A stretch of DNA of 36,724 nt from Geothrix sp. (GCA_030681515.1 JAUXSE010000042.1:1-36724), one strand, 5' to 3'. Shown: positions 1 through 8,529, numbered from the stretch's first letter. The notes: generated by a model from the sequence alone, not told the origin. Translations and numbers: made by a program.

Positions 1-1
1 G

Positions 2-223
2 CTTGGCCTGCTGCCCCAGGGCCAGCCCGAACGCTACATCCGCGTCCGGGACATGGTCGCCCAGATGGACGCCGAGGAGTTCGGCACCTGCACCAACCAC
101 GGCGAGTGCGAAACCGCCTGCCCCAAGGGCATCAAGATGGAAAACATCGCCCGCATGAACCGCGACTACATCAAGGCCAGCCTCACCTACCGCCCTGCCA
201 CCATCGGTGGTGGCATGGCGTAG
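2..223 (+). CDS. sdhB: Succinate dehydrogenase/fumarate reductase iron-sulfur subunit, C-terminal fragment
   Basis: The 5' part lies outside the window; the last 73 residues are present. They carry [15 protein letters not shown] (Cys30, Cys36, Cys40 of the fragment), the Cys pattern of the C-terminal 3Fe-4S/4Fe-4S ferredoxin domain of SdhB/FrdB, followed by a segment like the family's NIARMNR motif. The subunit passes electrons from the flavoprotein SdhA to the membrane quinone site. The fragment ends in TAG, 13 bp before a strong terminator. In such operons sdhC and sdhA lie upstream, here beyond the edge. Membership of the SdhB/FrdB family is firm. Whether it works as succinate dehydrogenase or fumarate reductase cannot be decided. 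Confidence 0.93.
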   Translation, partial: LGLLPQGQPERYIRVRDMVAQMDAEEFGTCTNHGECETACPKGIKMENIARMNRDYIKASLTYRPATIGGGMA

Positions 224-236
224 ATTCTGTTCCCTG

Positions 237-274
237 CATGAAAAGGGCCCGGCACTTGCCGGGCCCTTTTCATG
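237..274. terminator. Bidirectional intrinsic terminator between sdhB and cca
   Basis: An 18-bp perfect stem (237-254 with 257-274) around a 2-nt loop, with a GGGCCCGGCA core flanked by A4 on one side and T4 on the other. It can therefore end transcription from either strand. It sits between the convergent sdhB (+) and tRNA nucleotidyltransferase (-) genes; the stop codon of the latter lies inside the stem. Confidence 0.9.
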
Positions 275-1622
275 GGTGTCCAAGCAGCCTGGTGGCCAGT
301 TCCTCAAGCCGTTCCGGCGTGTTGGACGCGGGTTCCTCCAGCACGGCCTCCAGCAGCTGCCGCTGAAGATCGCCCAACCAGGGACCGCTGCCCCGGCCCG
401 CCAACCGCATGAGGGCTCCGCCATCCAAAGCCAGGTCCCGCACTGACAGGGGTGGCGCGGCGGCGGCCAGGGCCTCCAGACGGGACATCAGCGCCCGATG
501 CTCCGCCTCGCGGGCGTCCACCTCCAGGCCCTTACCCCGCTGGTCCGCCAGACGGAACGCGGCCCAGCGGTCCAGGGACAGACCCTCCTGGGCGAGGCGC
601 CGGAGGAACCGGCGGCAGGCGGCATCGCCCCAGTCATCGGAAGGATGGGTGCCATGGTGGCGGATCAGGGACGCCACCTCTTTCCGCAGGGCGTGACTGG
701 CCTTCAGGCGCTCGAAGATCGCCTCGGCCAGTTCCAGGGATCGCGCTTCGTGGCCGTGGAAGTGCGCCTCGCCGTCCGCCCCGGTGGTCCGCGTGCCGGG
801 CTTGCCGATGTCGTGCAGGAGCGCCGCCCAGCGCAGCCCGGATTCCGCCGGGGCGAACCGGACCACCTCCAGGGTATGGTTCCAGACATCATGGCGATGA
901 TGGCGGTTCTGGGCGCATCCGAGCATCGGCCGCAGCTCGGGCAGCCAAAGTTCCATCAGGCCGCTATCGGCCAGCAGGGCCATCCCGCGGTGGGGTTCGG
1001 CCCCTCGCAGCAGCTTGTCCAGTTCTGTGAAGACCCGCTCCACGGACACCTTGCGGGCCACTTCCAGGCGCCTGGGGATCGCGGCCAGGGTCGCGGCCTC
1101 CACCTCGAAACCCAGTTGAGCCGCAAAACGGCAGGCCCGCAGGGGACGGAGTCCATCCTCGGCGAAGCGCTTCATGGGATCGCCCACGGCCCGGATCACT
1201 CGCGCGGCCAGGTCGGCACGGCCCCCGAAGGGATCCACCAGCTCGCCCCCGCCGGCCGGCAGGGCCATGGCGTTGATGGTGAAGTCGCGGCGCGACAGGT
1301 CCTCCGCGAGATCAACCCCGAGGCGCACCGACTCGGGCCGCCGGCCATCCAGGTAATCGCCATCGCTGCGGAAGGTCGTCACCTCCACCGGGCGATCCTC
1401 CAGGATCACGGTCACCGTGCCGTGCTGCAGGCCCGTGGGGATCACCTTCAGGCCCGCGGCCCGCGCCCGGTCCATGACCACCTGCGGCATCAGCCGGGTG
1501 GCCAGATCCCAGTCGGCGTGGGGACGCCCAAGGAGCTCATCCCGGACGGCGCCGCCCACCACCATCAGCTCCGCGCCGGGGCCCAGGGCCCCCTGGAGGC
1601 GGAGCAGCGGGGCCCAGGTCAA
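270..1622 (-). CDS. cca: tRNA nucleotidyltransferase (CCA- or A-adding) with HD domain
   Basis: A 450-aa protein of the class II nucleotidyltransferase superfamily (CCA-adding enzyme/poly(A) polymerase). GGAVRD (about residues 23-28) and the catalytic DWD (37-39) form the polymerase head. RRDFTINAMA and the GDPMKRFAEDGLRPLRACRFA stretch form the neck and RNA-binding region. HHRHDVWNHT and LLHDIGK give a C-terminal HD phosphohydrolase-type domain. The enzyme builds or repairs the 3' CCA end of tRNAs. The start is placed at TTG 1620-1622, which overlaps the stop of the upstream GNAT gene and leaves about 20 residues before GGAVRD, as is usual. The longer open frame runs through the GNAT gene out of frame and is not coding. 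CCA-, CC- and A-adding activities cannot be told apart by eye. Confidence 0.9.
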   Translation of the reverse strand: MTWAPLLRLQGALGPGAELMVVGGAVRDELLGRPHADWDLATRLMPQVVMDRARAAGLKVIPTGLQHGTVTVILEDRPVEVTTFRSDGDYLDGRRPESVRLGVDLAEDLSRRDFTINAMALPAGGGELVDPFGGRADLAARVIRAVGDPMKRFAEDGLRPLRACRFAAQLGFEVEAATLAAIPRRLEVARKVSVERVFTELDKLLRGAEPHRGMALLADSGLMELWLPELRPMLGCAQNRHHRHDVWNHTLEVVRFAPAESGLRWAALLHDIGKPGTRTTGADGEAHFHGHEARSLELAEAIFERLKASHALRKEVASLIRHHGTHPSDDWGDAACRRFLRRLAQEGLSLDRWAAFRLADQRGKGLEVDAREAEHRALMSRLEALAAAAPPLSVRDLALDGGALMRLAGRGSGPWLGDLQRQLLEAVLEEPASNTPERLEELATRLLGHP

Positions 1623-2101
1623 TCCGTCATCCCGGCGAGCCGCCGGAGGGCTTCGCCTTCCACCCGGCAGGTGAGCCAGGGGCGCATGACCTTCGCGCCA
1701 TGGGCCTCGTAGAACTCGATGGCCGGGGTGTTCCAGTCCAGCACCTGCCATACGAAGCGGGTCCAGCCCTCCTGCACCGCGAGGGCGGCGAGATGCTTCA
1801 GCAGGGCCTTGCCGATGCCATGGCCCCGGAAGGCGGGGCGCACGAAGAGATCCTCGAGGTAGATGCCGGGCTGGCCTTCCCAGGTGCTGAAGTTCAGGAG
1901 CCAGAGCGCGAATCCCGCGGGCTGCCCGTTCCATTCCGCCAGGGTCACCTTCACCAAGGGATGCTCCGAGAACGCGTACCGGTGGATATCCGCCTCGGTG
2001 GCGATGGCCGCCTCTGGCTCGCGTTCGTACGCCGCGAGTTCGCGGATGTATTGAAGGATCAGTGGGGCATCGGCGGGAACGGCGGGGCGGAGGGTCAGCA
2101 T
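1619..2101 (-). CDS. GNAT family N-acetyltransferase (SSAT-like)
   Basis: A 160-aa single-domain acetyltransferase. Beta strand 4 and the acetyl-CoA pyrophosphate loop read YLEDLFVRPAFRGHGIGKAL (81-100), with RGHGIG at 92-97. DWNTPAIEFYEAHGA (122-136) is the usual C-terminal motif with the candidate general-acid Tyr131. The whole layout, including WNGQPAGFALW and NFSTWEGQPGIYLEDL, resembles spermidine/spermine N1-acetyltransferase and related diamine acetyltransferases. Acceptor substrate is inferred only. It overlaps cca by 4 bp, so the two genes are probably cotranscribed. No Shine-Dalgarno sequence precedes the ATG; a TAGCAT box lies 6 nt upstream. Confidence 0.9.
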   Translation of the reverse strand: MLTLRPAVPADAPLILQYIRELAAYEREPEAAIATEADIHRYAFSEHPLVKVTLAEWNGQPAGFALWLLNFSTWEGQPGIYLEDLFVRPAFRGHGIGKALLKHLAALAVQEGWTRFVWQVLDWNTPAIEFYEAHGAKVMRPWLTCRVEGEALRRLAGMTD

Positions 2102-2106
2102 TGGAA

Positions 2107-2113
2107 TATGCTA
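2107..2113. promoter_or_regulatory. Overlapping divergent -10 boxes for GNAT and E1-alpha genes
   Basis: Only 17 bp separate the two divergent ATG codons (2101 minus, 2119 plus). TATGCT (2107-2112, plus) ends 6 nt before the E1-alpha ATG. TAGCAT (2113-2108, minus) ends 6 nt before the GNAT ATG. This is the TANNNT-6-ATG layout of leaderless promoters. I see no -35 on either side and no ribosome binding site. Confidence 0.4.
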
Positions 2114-2118
2114 ACCGG

Positions 2119-3066
2119 ATGGACCGCGACACCGCCCTCCGCCTTCACGAGGCCATGCTGCTCACCCGCCTCGCCGAGGAGCGGCTGGTGAAGCTCTTCC
2201 GCCAGGGGAAGACCCTCGGCAGCGTCTACCGCAGCCTGGGCCAGGAGGCCACGGCCTGCGCCACGGCCATGGCCCTGGGCCCCGAGGACATGATCGCCCC
2301 GCTGATCCGCAACCTGGGTTCCATGTTCGTCCGCGGCGTCACGCCAAGCGAGATCTTCCTTCAGTATCTGGGCCGGGCCACGGGCCCCAGCGGCGGGCGC
2401 GAACACAACAACCACTTCGGTTCCGTGGAGCGGGGCATCATCGCGCCCACCTCCATGCTCGGCGCCCTCATCCCGGTGATGGCGGGGGTGGCATTGTCCT
2501 TCCGGCAGAGGGGCGAGCGGCGCGTGGCCATGACCTGGATCGGCGATGGCGGCAGTTCCACCGGCGCCTTCTACGAGGGACTCAATTTCGCCGTGGTGCA
2601 AAAGCTCCCCCTCATCGTGGTGGGGGAATCCAATGGCTACGCCTTCTCGACGCCCCCGGACCGCCAGATGGCGGGGCGGATGTCGCTCCGCTCCCAGGGG
2701 GCCTTCACCCTCACCGTGGATGGCAACGATGCTGCGGTGGTCTTCGAGGCCGCGGCCCAGGCCCGCCAGCGCTGCCTCGAAGGCAAGGGCCCGGTCTTCC
2801 TCGTCTGCGAAACCTTCCGCAGATCGGGCCACGCGGAGCACGACGATCAGCGCTACGTGGATCCCGCGCTCCTCACCCAATGGGCTGCCAAGGATCCCCT
2901 GCCCCGCTTCGAAGCCTGGATGGCTCTCCGGGGCTGGACCCCGGACCCCGGACTGGCCGCCCGGATCGAGGCGGAGCTCCTGGCCTCGTCGGATGCCGCC
3001 CTCGATGCGCCCTGGCCGCAGCCGGACCGGCTTGCCACTGGCATCTTCTCCACCTTGAAGACCTGA
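2119..3066 (+). CDS. Thiamine-diphosphate-dependent 2-oxoacid dehydrogenase E1 alpha subunit, orphan
   Basis: A 315-aa protein of the E1-alpha family (pyruvate, branched-chain 2-oxoacid and acetoin dehydrogenases), which decarboxylates a 2-oxoacid on ThDP and passes the acyl group to E2 lipoyl. The ThDP motif starts at GDG (142-144) and closes at Asn172 in ESN, where most relatives have ENN. A phosphorylation-loop-like RRSGHAEHD (234-242) is present. The start at 2119 is chosen because the residues after it match the family; a longer frame to 2062 would run into the divergent GNAT gene. E1-alpha normally pairs with E1-beta, but no E1-beta, E2 or E3 gene lies here, and the next gene is a chemoreceptor. 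Substrate unknown. Confidence 0.87.
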   Translation: MDRDTALRLHEAMLLTRLAEERLVKLFRQGKTLGSVYRSLGQEATACATAMALGPEDMIAPLIRNLGSMFVRGVTPSEIFLQYLGRATGPSGGREHNNHFGSVERGIIAPTSMLGALIPVMAGVALSFRQRGERRVAMTWIGDGGSSTGAFYEGLNFAVVQKLPLIVVGESNGYAFSTPPDRQMAGRMSLRSQGAFTLTVDGNDAAVVFEAAAQARQRCLEGKGPVFLVCETFRRSGHAEHDDQRYVDPALLTQWAAKDPLPRFEAWMALRGWTPDPGLAARIEAELLASSDAALDAPWPQPDRLATGIFSTLKT

Positions 3067-3119
3067 CCGGTCAGCATTCAACCCCGGCATCCTTCCATCC
3101 GATCAAGACAGAGATGGCT

Positions 3120-3124
3120 GGAGG
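3120..3124 (+). promoter_or_regulatory. Ribosome binding site of the chemoreceptor gene
   Basis: GGAGG lies 5 nt before ATG 3130 and decides between this start and the in-frame ATG further in. Confidence 0.7.
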
Positions 3125-3129
3125 CTTGG

Positions 3130-4728
3130 ATGCGATGGAGATGGCTGGTGCTCAACCTGTCCGTGAAGGGTAAATTCTTTTTCCTCCTCGGGATCCAGCT
3201 GATCATCCTGCTCGCCATCAGCGCCCTGGCGTGGAAAGGATTGGCGGAGGGGCTGGGTACCCAGGCCCAGCTCGCCGAAAGCACCCCGCGGCTGGGCGCC
3301 CTGGCGGACATGCGCTTCCGCCTGATGCTGGTGCGGGCCGAACAGCTCGGAATCCTCGGTGGCGCAAGCGCGCCGGGGTTCGTGGAAAAACGGATGCCCC
3401 AGCTGAAGGAGCTGGAATCCGGCCTGGAGGCCTCCTTCGCGGTGGTCCAGTCCTCGGTCTGGTCCAAGGAAGACAAGGAGGCCCTCGAAGCGGGCATCGA
3501 AAGCATGCGCAGCTACATCCGGGCCTTCCCCGGCCTCATGGGCGTGGCCCGCACCGGCGATGGTGCCGACATGAAGGATGCCTACATGAGGGCCAACACC
3601 CGCTGGGTGGAGGAGGCCAAGGAATCGGTCAACCAGGTCATCGGCCGGCTGGTCGCCTCCAATCAGGCGAAGATGGATCAGGCCGAGTCCCGCACGAAGA
3701 CCAGCCAGCGGATCCTGGCCGCCGGACTGATCCTTGCCGCAGGGTTGGGCATGGCGATCTCGCTCCATGTCAGCCGGGCCATGAAGGGGGCGGTGGACGA
3801 GCTGCGCGAGTGCCTTGCCGCCCTGAGCCACGGAGACCTCACCCGCACGTGCCAGCTCAAGTCGAAGGAGGAATTGGGCGAGATGGGGCGGAACCTGAAC
3901 CAGGTGCTGGGCCAGCTCGCCGACGATATCCAGGCCATCGCCCAGTCCGCGGAAGGGACCGCCTCCAGCGCCACGGAGCTGGCCGCGACCACGGAACAGG
4001 TGAACCGCACCACGGACGAGTTGCGCCGCAGCACGGAGCAGGAACGCCTCGCCATGGAGCGATCCTCCGCCGCCCTGGAGCAGATGAACGCCAATATCCA
4101 GCAGGTCAAGCAGAACACGGGCCGGGCTGAGGAATTGGCCGCCCGGTCGCAGGAGGCAGGCCAGCAGGGGCTCAAGGCGGTGCGGGACACCGGCCGGGCC
4201 ATGGAAGCCATCGAGGAGAGCTCCTCCAAGGTGAACCGCATCATCACCGTCATCACCGATATCGCCCGGCAGACCAACCTGCTCTCCCTGAACGCGGCCA
4301 TCGAGGCCGCCAAGGCGGGGACCATGGGCAAGGGTTTCGCCGTGGTGGCCGAGGAGGTCCGGAAGCTGGCGGAACGCAGTGGCACGGCGGCCAAGGAGAT
4401 CACGGCCCTCATCCAGGAAAGCACCGATCGGGTGGCCCTTGGTGCCGATTCTGTGAAGCAGGCTGCGCGCAGCCTGGAGCGCATCGAGGGGCATGTCCGC
4501 GAGAATGCCGGCCAGCTCAAGGAGATCGCGAGCGCCATGGATGAACAGGGGCGCGCCAGTGAAGAGGTGGTCCGAGCCATGGCCTCGGCCACCCTGATGG
4601 TGGGGCGCAATGCCTCCGCCGCCACCCAGCTGTCCGCCACGGTCCAGGAGACCGCCCGCACCACGGAGGAACTGGCCAGCCTGGCCCAGCAGCTCCAGAC
4701 CCTGACCCGGCGGTTCAAGATCTCATGA
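3130..4728 (+). CDS. Methyl-accepting chemotaxis protein
   Basis: A 532-aa transmembrane chemoreceptor. TM1 is at about 17-38, followed by a roughly 155-residue, mostly helical extracytoplasmic sensor of four-helix-bundle type (39-193). TM2 is at about 194-213, then HAMP (214-266) and a long coiled-coil signalling domain (267-532). The hairpin tip at 376-410 contains [20 protein letters not shown] and [18 protein letters not shown], the CheA/CheW contact. The ligand is unknown. No C-terminal CheR/CheB-docking pentapeptide is seen; the chain ends RRFKIS. No che genes adjoin it; a separate CheB-type methylesterase lies at 17585-18175. Confidence 0.96.
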   Translation: MRWRWLVLNLSVKGKFFFLLGIQLIILLAISALAWKGLAEGLGTQAQLAESTPRLGALADMRFRLMLVRAEQLGILGGASAPGFVEKRMPQLKELESGLEASFAVVQSSVWSKEDKEALEAGIESMRSYIRAFPGLMGVARTGDGADMKDAYMRANTRWVEEAKESVNQVIGRLVASNQAKMDQAESRTKTSQRILAAGLILAAGLGMAISLHVSRAMKGAVDELRECLAALSHGDLTRTCQLKSKEELGEMGRNLNQVLGQLADDIQAIAQSAEGTASSATELAATTEQVNRTTDELRRSTEQERLAMERSSAALEQMNANIQQVKQNTGRAEELAARSQEAGQQGLKAVRDTGRAMEAIEESSSKVNRIITVITDIARQTNLLSLNAAIEAAKAGTMGKGFAVVAEEVRKLAERSGTAAKEITALIQESTDRVALGADSVKQAARSLERIEGHVRENAGQLKEIASAMDEQGRASEEVVRAMASATLMVGRNASAATQLSATVQETARTTEELASLAQQLQTLTRRFKIS

Positions 4729-4789
4729 CGACCGAATCGTCAACAATGCTGCACCGGTCACGAAGGCCGAGGGTTAGACTATCCCTGTC

Positions 4790-5971
4790 ATGGGGGATAC
4801 CGTGTTCGTTCTCGTCCTGAATGCCGGCTCTTCGAGCCTGAAGTTCAATCTTTTCGACATGGCCAATGAGGTCTCCATCGCCGAGGGCATGGCGGAGCGG
4901 ATCGGCCTGGCCGGGTCCAACCTGGCCTGCACGCTCGAAGGGGAGAAGCGCAAGGAAGTCCTGGACCTTCCCACCCACAAGGAGGCCCTGGAGGCCATCC
5001 TGGAGCGCCTCCGGACCACCGTCCTCCATGACACGCCGATCCACGCCGTGGGCCATCGCGTGGTGCACGGCGGCCCCAAATACGGGGATTCGATCCTGGT
5101 GACGGACGAGGTGCTCCGCGACATTGACACCTTCGCGATGTACGCGCCCCTGCACAACCCCGCCAATGCCATGGGCATCCGCGTGGCCCAAGCCGCCTTC
5201 CCCGACGTGCCCCATGTGGCGGTCTTCGACACGGCCTTCCACCACAACATCCCCGATCACGCCCGCACCTACGGCATCCCCTACGAATTGAGCCAGAAGT
5301 ACGGGATCCGCCGCTACGGGTTCCACGGCACCAGCCACGCCTACGTCGCGGCCCGGACGGCCATCCTGCTCTGCCGGCCCCTTCGGGCCCTGAAGATCGT
5401 CACCTGCCACATCGGCAACGGCACCAGCATCTGCGCCGTCCACAGCGGCAAGAGCATGGACACCAGCATGGGCATGACACCGCTCCAGGGCGTCATCATG
5501 GGCACCCGCTGCGGCACCATTGATCCCAGCGTGGTGGAAATGCTCATGGAGTACGAGCACCTCGACTACAACGCCATCACCGACCTGCTCAACAAAAAAT
5601 CGGGTCTGCTGGGCATCTCCGGCGTGTCCTCCGATTTCCGCGAAATCGAACTGGCCGCCGATCAGGGCAATGACCGGGCCCGGCTCGCCCGCGACCTCCT
5701 GACCTACAACGTGCGCCAGTACATCGGCGCCTATGCCACGGTCCTGGATGGCGTGGATGCCATCACCTTCACCGCCGGCATCGGCACCCACAGCACCTAT
5801 GTCCGCGCCAAGGTGTGCAGCAAGCTGGGGTTCCTGGGCGTCAAGCTGGATCCCGAAGCCAACGAGCACGGCACCGGGGAACGCATCATCACCACCCCGG
5901 ATTCCCGCGTGGCCGTCACGGTCGTTCCCACCAACGAGGAGTTGATGATCGCGCGGGAGACCGTGCGGTAG
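4790..5971 (+). CDS. ackA: Acetate kinase
   Basis: A 393-aa ASKHA-fold kinase that makes ATP and acetate from acetyl phosphate and ADP, or the reverse. NAGSSSLKF (11-19), GHRVVHGG (88-95), HNPAN (122-126), FDTAFH (146-151), RRYGFHGTSH (174-183) and GKSMDTSMGMTPL (220-232) are all present. Catalytic and binding positions known from the Methanosarcina enzyme line up as Asn11, Arg90, His122, Asp147, His179, His207, Arg240 and Glu384. Two departures: the usual GIGEN loop reads GIGTH (330-334), and SGDIDP/CGDIDP reads CGTIDP. No pta (phosphotransacetylase) is nearby. No clear ribosome binding site is present; TAGACT lies 9 nt before ATG. Confidence 0.95.
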   Translation: MGDTVFVLVLNAGSSSLKFNLFDMANEVSIAEGMAERIGLAGSNLACTLEGEKRKEVLDLPTHKEALEAILERLRTTVLHDTPIHAVGHRVVHGGPKYGDSILVTDEVLRDIDTFAMYAPLHNPANAMGIRVAQAAFPDVPHVAVFDTAFHHNIPDHARTYGIPYELSQKYGIRRYGFHGTSHAYVAARTAILLCRPLRALKIVTCHIGNGTSICAVHSGKSMDTSMGMTPLQGVIMGTRCGTIDPSVVEMLMEYEHLDYNAITDLLNKKSGLLGISGVSSDFREIELAADQGNDRARLARDLLTYNVRQYIGAYATVLDGVDAITFTAGIGTHSTYVRAKVCSKLGFLGVKLDPEANEHGTGERIITTPDSRVAVTVVPTNEELMIARETVR

Positions 5972-5985
5972 GGGAGCCCACGGCC

Positions 5986-7059
5986 CTGGCCAAGGTCGCT
6001 TCTCCGTGGACCTACCTGGGCATCCTCGTCTTCCTCCAGGGGAAGTTCTACGGGATCTTCTCCTTCCTCTTCGGGCTTGGATTCGCGATCCAGATGGAGC
6101 GTTTCGAGACGCGCGGCGAGGCTCCCGGAAAACGCTTCCGCCGGCGCCTCTACATCCTCATGGGCTTCGGCCTCCTCCATGGCCTCCTGGTCTGGATGGG
6201 GGACATCCTCGCCATCTACGCCCTCATCGGACTCCTTCTCCCGGCCTTCAGCCGCTGCCGCCCCAGAACCCTGCTGATCTGGGCGGGAGGCCTCCTCCTG
6301 TTCCAGTCGCTCCTGTTCATGGCCCTTTCGGGCCTGGCGGCCCTGGGCTTCGCCTTCGCCCCCGACCAGGTACAGAGAGCCCTGGATCTCCAGGCCCAGG
6401 AAACGGTCCGCAAGGTCGGGCAGAGCCTGGCAGCGTACGGCGCAGGCCCCTACGGACTCCTGTTCCGGTTCCGGGCCAGGGAACTGGCCGCCAACTACGG
6501 CGCTTCCCTCGCCATGTCCCCCCACATCCTGGCCATGTTCCTGCTGGGACTCTGGGCCTGGAAGCGGGAGCTGGCGAAGGACCTGGAAGCCCACCGCCCC
6601 ATCCTCGGGAGGGTGGCGGTCTGGGGCCTCGGCCTCGGTCTGACGGGCAGCCTGGCCTATGCGTTTCTCTTCTCCCATGGGCTCGCGGATCGGGGCCTGC
6701 CCACGGCCCTGCTGGGACTCTCCATCTCTTTCCTGGCCTCCCCGGCCCTGAGCCTGGGCTACCTCGCGGCCTTCGCGCTGCTCCTCCTGGGCCCAGGAAG
6801 GGCCGCTGTGGGCCTGCTGGCTGGACTGGGACGCATGAGCCTCTCCCACTACCTGCTACAGAGCCTCGTGATGACCTCCCTCTTCTACTTCTACGGCTTC
6901 GGCCTCTTCGGCAGGTTGCCGCTTCCCGCGACCCTCCTGATGGGACTGGGGCTCTGGAGCCTCCAACTCATCCTCAGCAGAAGCTGGCTGGCCAATCACG
7001 CCCAGGGTCCCCTGGAGCGGGTCTGGCGCAGCCTGACCTACAGCCGCCTCCGGGCCTGA
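5986..7059 (+). pseudogene. DUF418 (YeiB-like) membrane protein lacking its N-terminus
   Basis: The reading frame matches the DUF418/YeiB family from GKFYGIFSFLFGLGFAIQ onward, including the hallmark GDILAIYALIGLLLP and a C-terminal run of hydrophobic helices to TYSRLRA. Members normally begin with an R..LD.LRG..LLGI helix some 70-90 residues before GKFY; this part is absent. Upstream, the frame enters ackA (stop 5971) and I find no ATG, GTG or TTG between ackA and the first conserved residues. The only in-frame ATG upstream is at 5815, inside ackA. The 5' limit given is a CTG and is arbitrary. Either a deletion joined ackA to a truncated gene, or translation is coupled from ackA by an unusual start. 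Function of the family is unknown; membrane transport has been suggested. Confidence 0.6.
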
Positions 7060-7089
7060 GGCGTCCGGCGGTGGGGGCGCCGGAGCATT

Positions 7090-7106
7090 CCCCGGCACCG
7101 CCGGGG
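7090..7106. terminator. Short GC hairpin after the DUF418 gene
   Basis: CCCCGGC (7090-7096), loop ACC, GCCGGGG (7100-7106): a perfect 7-bp stem 30 bp after the stop at 7059. No T-tract follows, so a true intrinsic terminator is doubtful. The remaining sequence up to 7233 shows only a TAGGCT box near 7182 as a weak -10 candidate for the exporter operon. Confidence 0.35.
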
Positions 7107-7233
7107 AGCTGGCCGGTCCGTCGAGACGGGTGGCCGAATCCCGGAAGGACTGTCCTCTAAACGGACCCAGACTCTCCCCCGTAGGCTTCCAGTCATCCCG
7201 GCAAGCCCGGTGTCTTTCCCATCAGGGGGTTCC

Positions 7234-8454
7234 ATGCAGAAACGATGGGTCATCATATCTTTGGCCGGCGCGGCCCTGGCGGCGGGCATGTTCTTCACCC
7301 TGAAGGGCGACGACGGCAAGTCCAAGAAACCCGAGGCCAGCACCCCCTTCCGGCTGGGCAAGGTGCAGGCCGAAGACCTCCAGGTGAGCGTCCGCGAGGT
7401 CGGCGTGGTGGACCCCCTCACCAAGGTGGAGGTGAAGTCCACGGTATCGGGGCGCATCGTCGGGCTGCGGGTCCGCGAGGGCGCCACCGTGAAGGCGGGC
7501 GAGGTGCTGGCCGAGGTCGAGCCCGACGTGAACCAGGCGCAGACCCTGTCGGACGTCCAGGGCAGCGTCTCCCAGGCCCGGCTCAGTTTCTTGAACGCCG
7601 ATCGGGAATTCGCCCAGCAGGCGGCCCTCTTCCAGGCGGGGCTCATCTCCGAGCAGGCCCACCGGGATGCCCGGACCAGGCGGGATCTCGCCGAGGAGGT
7701 CTTCAAGAGCGCCCAGACCCGGTACCAGATCGTCGAGGACCGCGGCATCCCCATCAGCGGAAACGCCTCCACCCAGAAGGCCCGCGTCACCGCCCCCATG
7801 AACGGGGTGGTGATCAAGAAGGGCGTGGAGCTGGGCGATACCATCACCTCCGGCGTCAGTTCCTTCAATGCGGGCACCGTGGTGTTCACCGTGGCCGACC
7901 TGGCCTCGCTCATCGTGAAGGTGAACCTCAACGAGGTGGACATCGCCAAGGTGAAGGTGGGACAGCCCGTGCGCATTACCCTGGACGCCTATCCCCAGCG
8001 TGCCTTCACCGGGAAGGTGCGCTTCGTCGCCCCTGCCGCCGATCTCGTCGAAAAAATCAAAGTCTTCAAGGTGGAAGTGGGACTGGATGAGCTCACCGAG
8101 TCCTTCAAGACGGGCATGAGCGCCAATGTGGAAATCCTGGGCGAAAAGCGGGACAAGGCCGTGAGCGTGCCGCTCGAAGCCCTTCAGCGCCGGGACGGCC
8201 AGACGGTGGTCTTCCGGCTGAAGGAGAACCTGTCGCCCAAGGACATCGCCAAGGCCAAGGATGGGCTTACGGGCCGGGGCAAGTTCATCTGGCTGGCGGA
8301 CCACTGGAAGGACTACTTCGACGTCGTGCCCGTCAAGGCCGGCATCGCCACCCTGGAGCGGGTGGAGATCCTTTCGGGCCTCAAGGCCAACGACCAGGTG
8401 AGCCTGGAAGACCCCAGCAAGAAGAAGGTCGAGAAGGATGATGAAAACAATTAG
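7234..8454 (+). CDS. Periplasmic adaptor of ABC exporter (HlyD/MacA-like membrane fusion protein)
   Basis: A 406-aa membrane fusion protein that links an inner-membrane ABC pump to an outer-membrane channel. An N-terminal membrane anchor lies at 5-23. The two lipoyl/biotinyl-like half motifs are at about 66-96 (VEVKSTVSGRIVGLRV) and 183-203 (ARVTAPMNGVVIKKGVELGD), separated by a helical hairpin at 101-170. Beta-barrel and membrane-proximal domains follow. The tail is Lys/Asp/Glu-rich. The ATG at 7234 is preferred over an upstream GTG at 7210 because GGGGG stands just before it. First gene of a four-gene set with the ATPase and two permeases. No TolC-like gene is in the window. Substrate unknown. 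Confidence 0.9.
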   Translation: MQKRWVIISLAGAALAAGMFFTLKGDDGKSKKPEASTPFRLGKVQAEDLQVSVREVGVVDPLTKVEVKSTVSGRIVGLRVREGATVKAGEVLAEVEPDVNQAQTLSDVQGSVSQARLSFLNADREFAQQAALFQAGLISEQAHRDARTRRDLAEEVFKSAQTRYQIVEDRGIPISGNASTQKARVTAPMNGVVIKKGVELGDTITSGVSSFNAGTVVFTVADLASLIVKVNLNEVDIAKVKVGQPVRITLDAYPQRAFTGKVRFVAPAADLVEKIKVFKVEVGLDELTESFKTGMSANVEILGEKRDKAVSVPLEALQRRDGQTVVFRLKENLSPKDIAKAKDGLTGRGKFIWLADHWKDYFDVVPVKAGIATLERVEILSGLKANDQVSLEDPSKKKVEKDDENN

Positions 8455-8515
8455 CTGTCAGCTATCGGCTGTCAGCGATCAGTCACTGAAAGCTGATAGC
8501 TGACAGCCGACAGCT
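8453..8515. repeat. Imperfect palindromic intergenic repeat (REP-like hairpin)
   Basis: Two 24-nt arms (8453-8476 and 8492-8515) around a 15-nt loop. They pair except for two A-C mismatches and two G-U wobbles. Each arm is itself built from two GCTGTC-AGC-type units, and the loop contains the smaller palindrome TCAGT-C-ACTGA. It fills the gap between the adaptor and ATPase genes and begins inside the adaptor stop codon. It may modulate mRNA stability inside the operon or be a dispersed repeat element. Confidence 0.8.
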
Positions 8516-8529
8516 TCACGGAGCGACCC

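Noticed and set aside
270-2132. A 620-aa fused GNAT-nucleotidyltransferase
   Set aside because: The N-terminal 170 residues of this frame are the GNAT gene read in the wrong frame; the GNAT protein itself is encoded in another frame and overlaps the true cca start by 4 bp.
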